DNA of 64,000 bases from UBA3537 sp964219345 (GTDB lineage: Bacteria > Bacteroidota > Bacteroidia > Flavobacteriales > Flavobacteriaceae). The first letter of the stretch is position 1; each line of letters begins with the position of its first letter. The stretch spans positions 57,007 to 121,006 of the forward strand of contig CAXPPN010000049.1 of the NCBI GenBank assembly GCA_964219345.1, given 5' to 3'. Under the pieces are notes generated by a model, which did not search any database, had not been told where the DNA came from, and worked only from the letters and a program-made list of their open reading frames with translations. The position numbers were made by a program, and so were the translations under genes. Positions 35,780-44,341 of the stretch are shown piece by piece.

Positions 35780-36817
35780 ATGCACCTGTCTAAAGTATTG
35801 AAAATCATAATTATTACGTTTATTGTTTCATCTTGTGGAAATTCTTCAAAAGCAATTAAATCCAACTTCACGATCCAATCCAATGCTAAGAAGAACATCA
35901 TTTCTAACGCCGAAATCCTAGAATTAAGTATATTAAACCCAAATAATAAGGTCATTGATTCTGTTCAATTTACCTTGAACAAATCCTTGATTTCGAAACA
36001 ATTCAATTTAAAAACCATTGGTTTAGGAGAAAAAATGATAAAGGCTACTGTCTTTTTTGAAGGTAAAAAAGAAGTTGCCTTAAAGAAAGTAATTGTTGTT
36101 AATAGTGAATCCCCAAAACTCTATTCTTACGAATTGATAAACACCTATCCACATGATATTACTTCATACACTCAAGGCTTGGAGTTTCATAATGGAATAC
36201 TATATGAAAGCACTGGGCAATATGGAGAGTCTAAACTTAGAGCACTAGATTATAAAAAAGGTAAAGTTCTCAAAAACATTAATTTATTATCCTCATACTT
36301 TGGCGAAGGTTTAACGGTTTTGAACGATAAAATTTATCAATTAACATGGCGCGAAGGTCGTGGCTTGATATATGATGTTAATAAATTTGAAGCTATTGGT
36401 AGCTTCAATTATGGACAAAGTAAAGAAGGATGGGGTTTATGTAATGATGGTCAAAAACTGTACAAAACAGATGGGTCAGAAAATATTTGGATTTTAAACT
36501 CTAGCACACTTGAAGAAGAACGATTTGTTCAGGCATATACCAATAAAGGAAAATTAGCAAATTTGAATGAGCTTGAATGGGTGGAAGGAAAAATATATGC
36601 CAACCGCTATCAAAAAAATGGAGTAGCTATTATCAATCCAGTAAATGGAGCTATTGAGGCTGTCATCGATTTTAAAGATTTAAAAAAGAAAGTCACAAAT
36701 CACCCAGGATTAGATGTACTAAATGGAATGGCTTATAATCCTGAGACAAAAACTTTGTTTGTAACTGGAAAACGTTGGGACAAAATTTTTGAAGTCAAAA
36801 TAATACCTGCTCAATAA
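35780..36817 (+). CDS. Glutaminyl-peptide cyclotransferase-like lipoprotein
   Basis: A 345-residue protein. The N-terminus has a lipobox (FIVSSCGNSS, Cys near residue 20), so it is membrane-anchored. About 90 residues of beta-sandwich-like sequence precede a five-bladed beta-propeller of the plant/bacterial glutaminyl cyclase family (Glu_cyclase_2): SYTQGLEFHNGILYESTGQYG, then EGLTVLNDKIYQLTWREG and ANLNELEWVEGKIYAN. These enzymes turn N-terminal glutamine into pyroglutamate on secreted proteins. The stop overlaps the thioesterase start by one base. Confidence 0.88.
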   Translation: MHLSKVLKIIIITFIVSSCGNSSKAIKSNFTIQSNAKKNIISNAEILELSILNPNNKVIDSVQFTLNKSLISKQFNLKTIGLGEKMIKATVFFEGKKEVALKKVIVVNSESPKLYSYELINTYPHDITSYTQGLEFHNGILYESTGQYGESKLRALDYKKGKVLKNINLLSSYFGEGLTVLNDKIYQLTWREGRGLIYDVNKFEAIGSFNYGQSKEGWGLCNDGQKLYKTDGSENIWILNSSTLEEERFVQAYTNKGKLANLNELEWVEGKIYANRYQKNGVAIINPVNGAIEAVIDFKDLKKKVTNHPGLDVLNGMAYNPETKTLFVTGKRWDKIFEVKIIPAQ

Positions 36818-37209
36818 TGCAAGTATTTGAACAATTTCGAACCGTTGTTTCAGATGATATCGACCATTTGAATCATGTCAATAATATTCGTTATTTGGAA
36901 TGGATTCAAGCAATGGCACGCGCACATTGGACATCGCTAACCTCTGAAAAACAACGTCAGGAGAATGTTTGGGTTGTTTTACGTCATGAAATTGATTACA
37001 AGGCTTCAGCTTTTTTAGGAGATCAAATACATTTAAAAACATATGTAACTGAATGTGAAGGCGTTACAAGTATACGTGTGGTTGAAATTTATAATGCTAA
37101 AACAGAAAAACTTCTAGTAAAAAGTAAAACAAAATGGTGCATGACAGATCCTAAAACTCAACGCCCAAAACGAATTTCTGAAGCAATTCAAACCATTTTT
37201 GATGAATAG
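36817..37209 (+). CDS. Acyl-CoA thioesterase, hotdog fold
   Basis: A 130-residue 4HBT-type hotdog thioesterase. The catalytic region is DDIDHLNHVNNIRYLEWIQ, in which the Asp and the HVNN element fit the 4-hydroxybenzoyl-CoA thioesterase/YbgC pattern. It would hydrolyse an acyl-CoA or acyl-ACP of unknown chain. It overlaps the cyclotransferase gene by one base, so translation is coupled. Confidence 0.88.
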   Translation: MQVFEQFRTVVSDDIDHLNHVNNIRYLEWIQAMARAHWTSLTSEKQRQENVWVVLRHEIDYKASAFLGDQIHLKTYVTECEGVTSIRVVEIYNAKTEKLLVKSKTKWCMTDPKTQRPKRISEAIQTIFDE

Positions 37210-37258
37210 GTATAATTTCCTTTAAAAGTTATATTTTTACAAAACAGTCCTAACTTGT

Positions 37259-38833
37259 ATGAAACGTTATTTTTATTTTCTGGTCTCATTTTGTTTTTTA
37301 TTGCTTTGGAGTTCTTGTCGAAAAGATTTTAACTTTACTCCTAGCAATGGCAATTTGAGGTTTTCAAAAGACACTGTTTATCTTGATACTGTTTTTAGTA
37401 ATATTGGTTCAAGCACATATACTTTAAAGGTATATAATACTACAGACGAAAATATTTCTATTCCAAAAATAAAACTTAGAAATGGGCTAAATTCCAATTA
37501 TCGTCTCAATGTTGATGGTATGACCGGAGATCTTCAACTTTCTGGAAAAGAGTTTTCAAATGTAGAAATATTAGCCAAAGACAGCATGTATATTTTCATT
37601 GAAACAACGATAGATATTCAATCGTTAGTAACAAATGAAACACAGTTTTTATATACAGATGCCATAGAATTTGGCACAATAAACGTTCAAAAAGTAGAGC
37701 TCGTTACACTTGTTAAAGATGCTGTATTTATATATCCACAACAAATAACAAACCCCGATGGTTCAACAGCAATAGAAACTCTAAGTTTTGATGTTGATGG
37801 TGATGGTACCTATGATGAAACAAATATACAAGGTCGTTTTTTAGATGATAATGAATTGACGTTTACCAACGAAAAACCTTATGTGATTTATGGTTATGCT
37901 GCTGTTGATGAGGGAAAAACCTTAACTATTGAAGCTGGCGCACGTGTTCATTTTCATGCCAATTCTGGTTTATTGGTGACCAATAATGCCTCTATTCATG
38001 CCAATGGTGATGTAAGTTTAGATTCAGAACTTATGGAAAATGAAATCATTTTTGAAGGCGATCGTCTTGAACCAGGTTTTGCTGAAGTGCCTGGGCAATG
38101 GCAAACGATATGGCTGTTTAATGGAAGTACAAATAATAAATTTAATCATACTACAATTAAAAATAGTGCTGTAGGTCTTTTAGTGGATGGAAATCAAGAT
38201 GATTCCTCAAAACTAGAAATTACAAATACACAGATATACAATTCAAGTAATTTTGGTGTATTGGGACGCGCAACTAGCATTAGCGCCGAAAATTTAGTTA
38301 TAAATAAAAGTGGGCAATCGTCATTTGCTGCAACATTTGGAGGTAATTACAATGTTGTTCATTCGACCATAGCAAATTATTGGACGAATAGTTTTCGTCA
38401 ATTCCCTGCGCTTTTGCTCAATAATTTTAGTGTTGATTTGGATCAAAATTTTATTCCTAATGCCTTAATTTCAGCAAATTTCACAAACTGTATTATTTAT
38501 GGCAATGACAATCCTGAGTTACTTTTGGATCCTATTACAGATGCTGGTTTTGATTTTAAATTTAAAAACTGTTTGGTATATTTTAATGACCCCAATAACA
38601 ATTTTTCAGGGCCATATTATAATTTTGAGGATTTAAATTTTTATGAAAATATGTTTTTCAATATGAACCCTGAATTTTTAGATCCACAACAAAATAAACT
38701 TCAAATTCCATTAAATTCTCCAGCAGCATCTACAGGAACTCCTATTGGAGGATTAAATACTGATATTACCGGAGCACCACGCTCCTCACCTAGTGATTTG
38801 GGGGCCTATAATGCTATAGATTTTGAGAATTAA
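37259..38833 (+). CDS. Lipoprotein with right-handed parallel beta-helix
   Basis: A 524-residue predicted surface lipoprotein. The signal peptide ends at lipobox LWSSC (Cys20). After an N-terminal beta-sandwich (about 25-150), residues 190-460 show repeated beta-helix coils (AGARVHFHANSGLLVTNNAS; then WLFNGSTNNKFNHTTIKNSA and following rungs). A C-terminal motif SPAASTGTPIGGLNTDITG is seen in Bacteroidetes choice-of-anchor and pectate-lyase-like proteins. No catalytic set is identifiable; it may bind polysaccharide. It lies 49 bp after the thioesterase gene. Confidence 0.75.
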   Translation: MKRYFYFLVSFCFLLLWSSCRKDFNFTPSNGNLRFSKDTVYLDTVFSNIGSSTYTLKVYNTTDENISIPKIKLRNGLNSNYRLNVDGMTGDLQLSGKEFSNVEILAKDSMYIFIETTIDIQSLVTNETQFLYTDAIEFGTINVQKVELVTLVKDAVFIYPQQITNPDGSTAIETLSFDVDGDGTYDETNIQGRFLDDNELTFTNEKPYVIYGYAAVDEGKTLTIEAGARVHFHANSGLLVTNNASIHANGDVSLDSELMENEIIFEGDRLEPGFAEVPGQWQTIWLFNGSTNNKFNHTTIKNSAVGLLVDGNQDDSSKLEITNTQIYNSSNFGVLGRATSISAENLVINKSGQSSFAATFGGNYNVVHSTIANYWTNSFRQFPALLLNNFSVDLDQNFIPNALISANFTNCIIYGNDNPELLLDPITDAGFDFKFKNCLVYFNDPNNNFSGPYYNFEDLNFYENMFFNMNPEFLDPQQNKLQIPLNSPAASTGTPIGGLNTDITGAPRSSPSDLGAYNAIDFEN

Positions 38834-38859
38834 AAAAGTCAGCACAAAGTGCTGACTTT
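38832..38859 (-). terminator. Terminator between beta-helix gene and glyA
   Basis: An 11-bp perfect stem AAAGTCAGCAC/GTGCTGACTTT with a three-base loop. Read on the minus strand it ends in six T and lies just past the glyA stop, so it is the glyA terminator. On the plus strand only three T follow, so it may weakly end the beta-helix transcript as well. Confidence 0.85.
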
Positions 38860-38878
38860 GTATTTAAAATAATTTTTT

Positions 38879-40150
38879 TTAAACAAAAAGTGGTCGATGA
38901 CTCATCAATGCATTAACACGACTTGCAACTGATTCTAAAACTGCTTCGTCTTCATAATTGCTAATCACTTCATCAATTAAATCTACAACTGCTTCCATAT
39001 CACTTTCAACAAGTCCTCTTGTTGTGATGGCTGGTGTGCCAACTCTAATTCCTGAAGTTACAAAAGGGCTTTGTGTATCAAACGGTACCATGTTTTTATT
39101 CACTGTAATATCCGCTTTAACAAGCGCATTTTCAGCGTCTTTTCCAGTAATGTTTTTGTTCCTTAAATCAATCAACATCATGTGGTTATCGGTTCCGCCA
39201 GATATTAAGTCATATCCACGCTTAACAAATGCTTTTGCCATAGCGTCAGCATTCTTTTTTACTTGCAAAATATAATGCATAAATTCGTCTGATAATGCTT
39301 CACCAAAAGCGATAGCTTTTCCTGCAATAACATGTTCTAGAGGCCCTCCTTGATTTCCAGGAAAAATAGCTGAATCCAAAAGCGATGACATCATTTTTGG
39401 CTTACCAGATTTGAATGTTAAACCAAATGGATTTTCAAAATCTTTTCCCATCATAATCAAACCTCCACGTGGTCCACGAAGGGTTTTATGTGTGGTTGTA
39501 GTTACAATATGACAATGTGGTAGAGGATCTGATAAAACACCTTTTGCAATGAGCCCTGATGGGTGTGATATATCTCCAAGTAAAATGGCACCAACGCTAT
39601 CGGCAATTTCTCTAAATCGTTTATAATCTATATCTCTAGAATATGCGGATGCTCCTGCAATAATAAGTTTTGGTTGTTCTTTGGTTGCAATTTCCTGAAT
39701 TTTATCATAATTAAGCGTCCCTGTTTCTTTTTCAACACCATAAAAAACAGGATTATAAAGACGTCCAGAAAAGTTTACAGGTGATCCATGTGTCAAATGT
39801 CCTCCATGGGCAAGATCAAATCCTAAAATTTTATCGCCAACCTTAAGACAGGCATGAAAAACAGCAGTATTGGCTTGACTTCCAGAGTGTGGTTGAACAT
39901 TGGCCCATTCTGCACCAAAAAGTGTTTTGGCGCGGTCAATAGCAATTTGCTCAACTTCATCTACTACTTCACATCCTCCATAATAACGCTTGCCTGGGTA
40001 TCCTTCCGCATATTTATTTGTCAAAACAGATCCGGTGGCTTCCATAACTTGATTACTCGTAAAGTTCTCAGAAGCAATAAGTTCTATACCATTTAATTGG
40101 CGTTGTTTTTCAGCTTCAATAAGTTCGAAAATTTGTGCGTCTCGTTGCAT
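38879..40150 (-). CDS. glyA: Serine hydroxymethyltransferase
   Basis: A 423-residue PLP enzyme that converts serine and tetrahydrofolate to glycine and methylene-THF. Motifs include the start RQLNGIELIASENFTSNQV, the glycine-rich YPGKRYYGGCE, and the PLP lysine in VTTTTHKTLRGPRGG. It works with the glycine-cleavage T protein encoded at 46.6 kb in one-carbon metabolism. It is monocistronic, divergent from fumarylacetoacetase, with a -7 box upstream and a strong terminator. Confidence 0.97.
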   Translation of the reverse strand: MQRDAQIFELIEAEKQRQLNGIELIASENFTSNQVMEATGSVLTNKYAEGYPGKRYYGGCEVVDEVEQIAIDRAKTLFGAEWANVQPHSGSQANTAVFHACLKVGDKILGFDLAHGGHLTHGSPVNFSGRLYNPVFYGVEKETGTLNYDKIQEIATKEQPKLIIAGASAYSRDIDYKRFREIADSVGAILLGDISHPSGLIAKGVLSDPLPHCHIVTTTTHKTLRGPRGGLIMMGKDFENPFGLTFKSGKPKMMSSLLDSAIFPGNQGGPLEHVIAGKAIAFGEALSDEFMHYILQVKKNADAMAKAFVKRGYDLISGGTDNHMMLIDLRNKNITGKDAENALVKADITVNKNMVPFDTQSPFVTSGIRVGTPAITTRGLVESDMEAVVDLIDEVISNYEDEAVLESVASRVNALMSHRPLFV

Positions 40151-40178
40151 ATTTTTGGTGTATAAACGTTTAGAAGTG

Positions 40179-40186
40179 CAAAAGTA
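40179..40186 (-). promoter_or_regulatory. -7 promoter box TACTTTTG (glyA)
   Basis: An exact TAnnTTTG match on the minus strand, 28 bp upstream of the glyA ATG. Confidence 0.6.
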
Positions 40187-40218
40187 ATAATAACATTAGT
40201 TATATCCGTTAAAAAACA

Positions 40219-40226
40219 TATATTTG
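40219..40226 (+). promoter_or_regulatory. -7 promoter box TATATTTG (fumarylacetoacetase)
   Basis: An exact TAnnTTTG match, 39 bp upstream of the ATG at 40266. Confidence 0.6.
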
Positions 40227-40265
40227 ATGTAAAATTTATTAAAAATTAATTAACATTTTTTGAAT

Positions 40266-41540
40266 ATGCCAAATTTTGCAAACAACCCAGATCGATCATC
40301 TTGGCTACATGTAGATACACACTCAGATTTTCCAATCCAGAATATTCCTTTTGGTGTGTTTCTTACTCGAGATGATATAATAACAATTGGTACAAGAATT
40401 GGAGACACTGCTATTGATTTAGGAGCACTTCATCAGCTCGGTTATTTTAAAGGAATTCCACTAACAGACGATATATTTTTACAAGACAATCTTAATGATT
40501 TTATTGCCGATGGACGAAAAACTTGGCGAGCTGTTAGAAATCGTATTGCAGAACTATTTGATGACAATAATTCAACTTTAAAAAGCAATATAAAACACAA
40601 AGAAATTGTACTTTTTAGACTTGATGAAATTGAAATGCAATTACCAGTTCAGGTTGGCGATTACACCGACTTCTATTCCAGTAAAGAGCATGCGACCAAT
40701 GTAGGCATCATGTTTCGTGGTAAAGAAAACGCACTAATGCCCAATTGGTTACACCTACCAGTGGGGTATCATGGGCGGAGTTCCTCAATTATTACTACAG
40801 ACATTCCTGTTCGTCGCCCGAAAGGACAAACCCTCCCTGTTGGTGCAGAATCTCCTATTTTTGGCCCTAGTAAAGCCGTTGATTTTGAGTTAGAAATGGC
40901 TTTTATCACTACTGATGCCAATGATTTAGGCGATCCTATTCCAATTGAAGATGCTGAAGATTATATTTTTGGACTTGTTTTATTTAACGATTGGAGTGCT
41001 CGTGATATTCAACGCTGGGAATACGTGCCATTAGGACCATTTTTGGGCAAGAATTTCGCCTCTTCAATATCGCCATGGATAGTTACATTAGATGCCCTTG
41101 AACCTTTTCGAGTGGAATCGCCAACACAAAACCCTACTCCACTTGATTATTTGCAATATCAAGGTAAAAAAAGTTTTGATATTAGCTTAGAGGTGGCTAT
41201 AAAACCAGAAAATAATAAAGAAACGGTAGTATCACGTTCAAATTTTAAATACATGTACTGGAATATGGCCCAACAGTTGGCACATCATACTGTAAATGGT
41301 TGTCCTGTTAATGCTGGAGATATGATGGGAAGCGGTACGATTTCTGGTCCAACCCCAGATTCTTATGGATCAATGTTAGAGTTATCCTGGAAAGGTGAAA
41401 AACCACTTCTTTTATCTGATGGTTTGAAACGAAAATTTATTAATGATAATGATACTGTAATTCTTCGAGGACATTCAGAAAAAAATGGCTTAAGAATTGG
41501 ATTTGGAGAAGTTAAAACAAAGTTACTTCCCTCAATTTAA
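40266..41540 (+). CDS. fahA: Fumarylacetoacetase
   Basis: Cleaves fumarylacetoacetate to fumarate and acetoacetate, the last step of tyrosine breakdown. From the ATG at 40266 the protein is 424 residues, as usual for FAH; an in-frame TTG at 40260 would add two residues and is less likely. It has the N-terminal FAH domain (DFPIQNIPFGVFLTR) and catalytic motifs FRGKENALMPNWLHLPVGYHGR, VDFELEMAFI and NDWSARDIQRWEYVPLGPFLGK. A terminator follows the stop. Confidence 0.95.
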   Translation: MPNFANNPDRSSWLHVDTHSDFPIQNIPFGVFLTRDDIITIGTRIGDTAIDLGALHQLGYFKGIPLTDDIFLQDNLNDFIADGRKTWRAVRNRIAELFDDNNSTLKSNIKHKEIVLFRLDEIEMQLPVQVGDYTDFYSSKEHATNVGIMFRGKENALMPNWLHLPVGYHGRSSSIITTDIPVRRPKGQTLPVGAESPIFGPSKAVDFELEMAFITTDANDLGDPIPIEDAEDYIFGLVLFNDWSARDIQRWEYVPLGPFLGKNFASSISPWIVTLDALEPFRVESPTQNPTPLDYLQYQGKKSFDISLEVAIKPENNKETVVSRSNFKYMYWNMAQQLAHHTVNGCPVNAGDMMGSGTISGPTPDSYGSMLELSWKGEKPLLLSDGLKRKFINDNDTVILRGHSEKNGLRIGFGEVKTKLLPSI

Positions 41541-41563
41541 ATCATTTTTTTTAGTATTTTAAA

Positions 41564-41600
41564 AACCATTGAATATATCTCAGTATTCAATGGTTTTTTT
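41564..41600 (+). terminator. Terminator of the fumarylacetoacetase gene
   Basis: A 12-bp perfect stem AACCATTGAATA/TATTCAATGGTT with an eight-base loop, ending in seven T, 23 bp after the stop codon. Confidence 0.92.
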
Positions 41601-41681
41601 GTTTGAATAAAAAAAATAATCCCTTAAAAATCAATAATTCATAAAACTTAAGTATAAGTTTTTTAAGTTATCTAAAAATAA

Positions 41682-41689
41682 TAATTTTG
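41682..41689 (+). promoter_or_regulatory. -7 promoter box TAATTTTG of the thr operon
   Basis: An exact TAnnTTTG match. The predicted start near 41694 is about 14 nt upstream of the first leader ORF, so the mRNA includes both mini-ORFs. The 346-bp gap between fahA and thrA thus holds a terminator, this promoter and the leader region. Confidence 0.65.
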
Positions 41690-41707
41690 AATTGTAATTG
41701 AGACATT

Positions 41708-41827
41708 ATGTATTCATTTCAAAATATTACTTTCAAAAATGATTCATTAGCTGTTTGGGCATTTTGCCCCCTTACTTCTATTATTGCTATGACGATTATT
41801 ACCCCCTTGGGGTACATTTTTATATAA
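41708..41827 (+). CDS. thrL: Threonine operon leader peptide, Thr/Ile-rich
   Basis: A 39-codon ORF starting just after the predicted transcription start of thrABC. Residues 23-32 read TSIIAMTIIT: three Thr and four Ile codons in ten, the two amino acids made from this pathway. The Thr/Ile codons (41774-41803) overlap the 5' arm of the stem at 41789-41838. An upstream mini-hairpin GGGCA/TGCCC (41757-41769) lies inside codons 17-21. The peptide is not similar in sequence to the E. coli thr leader; the call rests on position, composition and RNA structure. Confidence 0.65.
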   Translation: MYSFQNITFKNDSLAVWAFCPLTSIIAMTIITPLGYIFI

Positions 41828-41838
41828 ATATTCGTCAT
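41789..41838 (+). promoter_or_regulatory. Composite stem-loop hiding the second leader start codon
   Basis: ATGACGA (41789-41795) pairs with TCGTCAT (41832-41838), extended after one mismatch by TAT/ATA (41797-41799 with 41828-41830). Inside, TACCCC/GGGGTA (41800-41805, 41809-41814) forms a tight hairpin followed by CATTTTT, which resembles an intrinsic terminator. The 3' arm covers AU of the AUG at 41837. A ribosome stalled on Thr/Ile codons up to 41803 would cover the 5' arm and open the structure. Confidence 0.6.
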
Positions 41839-41890
41839 GTTTCAAGTTGTTTTTACAACATCAATTTCAATTAAATCAAATACTAAATGA
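41837..41890 (+). CDS. Second thr leader mini-ORF, overlapping the thrA start
   Basis: A 17-codon ORF (MFQVVFTTSISIKSNTK) whose TGA stop at 41888-41890 overlaps the thrA ATG at 41887-41889 in an ATGA junction. Such junctions usually mean translational coupling. The peptide again has TTSISI. Its own start codon lies in the 3' arm of the stem at 41789-41838. No SD sequence is visible. If translated, it would relay leader-ribosome stalling to thrA. Confidence 0.5.
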   Translation: MFQVVFTTSISIKSNTK

Positions 41891-44337
41891 AAGTTTTAAA
41901 ATTTGGAGGAACTTCAGTAGGTTCTTCAGAAAATATCAATAAAGTTATTCAAATTGTCAGTCATGCATCTGAGAATCAATCTGTTGTGGTTGTAGTGTCA
42001 GCAGTTGGTGGAATTACAGACAAGTTGATGAATGCATCAAGCAAAGCCATTTCAAAAGATTTGGATTACAAAAGCGATTTTAATAAACTCAAAAAACAAC
42101 ATATCGATATTATAGAGGGGCTTTTGAGTGGGGATTCCTTGGAAAGCACCAAAGATATCATTTTAGAGAAGCTATTAGAACTAGAAAAACTTCTGGATGG
42201 AATTTATTTAATCAATGAATTATCGCCTCAAACAACAGATAAGTTATTGAGCTTTGGAGAGCTAATGTCTTCTCTTATTATTTTTGAAGCCATGCAGCAA
42301 AAAGGGTTAAATGTCCAATTGAAAAATAGTCAAAATCTAATTGTTACGGATTCAAATTTCACAAATGCAGCCGTTCAATTTGAGGAAACCAATGCGAATA
42401 TAACTACTTATTTTGAGCACAATGACAAATTAATAACGATTTTACCAGGTTTTATTTCAAAATCTGAAGACGGTGAAATTACGACTTTGGGACGTGGCGG
42501 ATCAGATTATACAGCAGCAATTGTTGCTTCTGCATTGGATGCCAAATTTTTAGAAATTTGGACTGATGTAAGCGGTATGTATACCACCAATCCAAAACTT
42601 GTTAAGCAAGCAAAACCAATTCATAAATTATCTTACTTTGAGGCCATAGAATTATCACACTTTGGAGCAAAAGTTTTATATCCTCCAACAGTGTTGCCTG
42701 TACTGTCCAAAAATATTCCAATTCTCATCAAAAACACAATGGCACCAGATGAGAATGGTACTCTTATTACCAAAGACGTAGAAAATGGTAATTCTAACCC
42801 TATTAAGGGAATTAGTAATGTTAATGGGATTTCTTTATTAACACTACAAGGGAACGGTATGGTTGGAATTCCTGGTTTTTCTAAGCGATTGTTTGAAACC
42901 TTAGCACACGAAAAAATAAATGTCATTATTACAACTCAGGCTTCTTCTGAGCATTCCATTTGTGTTGGTGTTGCAGACAAAGACGCAAAACTTGCCAAAT
43001 TGGTATTAGATAAAGAATTTGAAAATGAAATTTCACTTTTAAAAATTGATCCTTTAGTACTTGAACAACATCTATCGATTGTTGCGGTCATTGGCGATCG
43101 AATGAAAAATCATCAGGGTGTTAGTGGAAATATGTTTAGCACTTTGGGTAAAAACAATGTCAATATTCGTGCTATTGCACAAGGTGCTTCAGAGAGAAAT
43201 ATCACTGCTGTTATCGCAGATAAAGATGTAAAAAAAGCACTTAATTGTTTACATGAATCCTTTTTTGAGGTTGAAACAAAACAACTCAATTTGTTTGTAA
43301 TGGGTGTAGGAAATGTAGGAAGTACTCTTTTAAGTCAAATCGAAAAACAAGCGTCTTACATTCAAAATACATTAAAACTAAAGATTAATATTGTTGGGCT
43401 TTCAAATTCCAAGATCATGGTTTTTAATGACTCAGGAATAGATTTAAGTCAATGGCAAGAAACCCTATCAAATGGAGAAAAAACAGATCCAATAGAGTTT
43501 TTTGAAAAAGCAAAAGCTCTTAATTTAAGAAACTCAATATTTGTTGATATTACTGCAAATGCAGCTGTTGCAGGGACATATGAGCATTATTTGAAAGAGA
43601 GTATTGCAGTAATAGCGTGTAATAAAATTGCATGCTCTGCAAACTACGAACAATATCAAAATCTAAAGGATTTGTCGCGCAAATATAAAGCACCATTCCT
43701 TTTTGAAACCAATGTTGGTGCAGGACTTCCTGTGATTGATACTCTAAATCATTTAATTGCATCTGGAGATCGTATTCGTTCTATTCATGCTGTCTTGTCG
43801 GGGAGTCTAAATTTTATCTTCAATAACTTCAATGATTCAACAACATTTCATAAAGTTGTAAAACAAGCCCAAAAAGAAGGCTATACAGAACCTGATCCTA
43901 GAATTGATTTAAGTGGTACAGATGTGGCTCGAAAACTTCTTATATTAGCCAGAGAATCTGGTTATAAATTGAATATGTCTGATATTTTTAATGATGGATT
44001 TTTACCGGAGGGCGCATTAGAAGCTTCTTCTGTTGATGATTTTTATACATTAATAAAATCTAAAGATGAAGCGTTCAAAAGGCTACTTAATTCAGCAAAT
44101 AACAATAATGCAAAATTGAAATATGTTGCCTCGTTTATAGATGGAAAAGCAAATGTTGGTCTTCAAGAAATTCCAGCAGGTCATCCATTTTATAATTTAG
44201 AAGGAAAGGATAATATTGTGATGTTTTACACAGAACGTTACAGTGACCAACCACTTATTATTAAAGGTGCTGGAGCAGGGTCTGAAGTGACAGCCTCGGG
44301 GCTTTTTGCAGATATTATAAGAGCATCAAATATTTAA
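41887..44337 (+). CDS. thrA: Bifunctional aspartokinase / homoserine dehydrogenase I
   Basis: An 816-residue fusion like E. coli ThrA. Residues 1 to about 300 are aspartokinase (KFGGTSVG at 5-12; TTLGRGGSDYTAA), about 315-460 carry two ACT domains for threonine feedback (GNGMVGIPGFSKRLFETLA), and from about 470 the homoserine dehydrogenase begins with NAD-binding GVGNVGSTLLSQI and contains the catalytic region AVLSGSLNFIFNNF. It starts the route from aspartate to threonine. It is followed 4 bp later by thrB. Its start codon overlaps the mini-ORF stop. Confidence 0.97.
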   Translation: MKVLKFGGTSVGSSENINKVIQIVSHASENQSVVVVVSAVGGITDKLMNASSKAISKDLDYKSDFNKLKKQHIDIIEGLLSGDSLESTKDIILEKLLELEKLLDGIYLINELSPQTTDKLLSFGELMSSLIIFEAMQQKGLNVQLKNSQNLIVTDSNFTNAAVQFEETNANITTYFEHNDKLITILPGFISKSEDGEITTLGRGGSDYTAAIVASALDAKFLEIWTDVSGMYTTNPKLVKQAKPIHKLSYFEAIELSHFGAKVLYPPTVLPVLSKNIPILIKNTMAPDENGTLITKDVENGNSNPIKGISNVNGISLLTLQGNGMVGIPGFSKRLFETLAHEKINVIITTQASSEHSICVGVADKDAKLAKLVLDKEFENEISLLKIDPLVLEQHLSIVAVIGDRMKNHQGVSGNMFSTLGKNNVNIRAIAQGASERNITAVIADKDVKKALNCLHESFFEVETKQLNLFVMGVGNVGSTLLSQIEKQASYIQNTLKLKINIVGLSNSKIMVFNDSGIDLSQWQETLSNGEKTDPIEFFEKAKALNLRNSIFVDITANAAVAGTYEHYLKESIAVIACNKIACSANYEQYQNLKDLSRKYKAPFLFETNVGAGLPVIDTLNHLIASGDRIRSIHAVLSGSLNFIFNNFNDSTTFHKVVKQAQKEGYTEPDPRIDLSGTDVARKLLILARESGYKLNMSDIFNDGFLPEGALEASSVDDFYTLIKSKDEAFKRLLNSANNNNAKLKYVASFIDGKANVGLQEIPAGHPFYNLEGKDNIVMFYTERYSDQPLIIKGAGAGSEVTASGLFADIIRASNI

Positions 44338-44341
44338 GGTA

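Noticed and set aside
35553..35955. Open frames on both strands around 35553-35756 and 35620-35955
   Set aside because: They cross the SRP RNA and, for the second, the start of the cyclotransferase gene in antisense; no protein signature.
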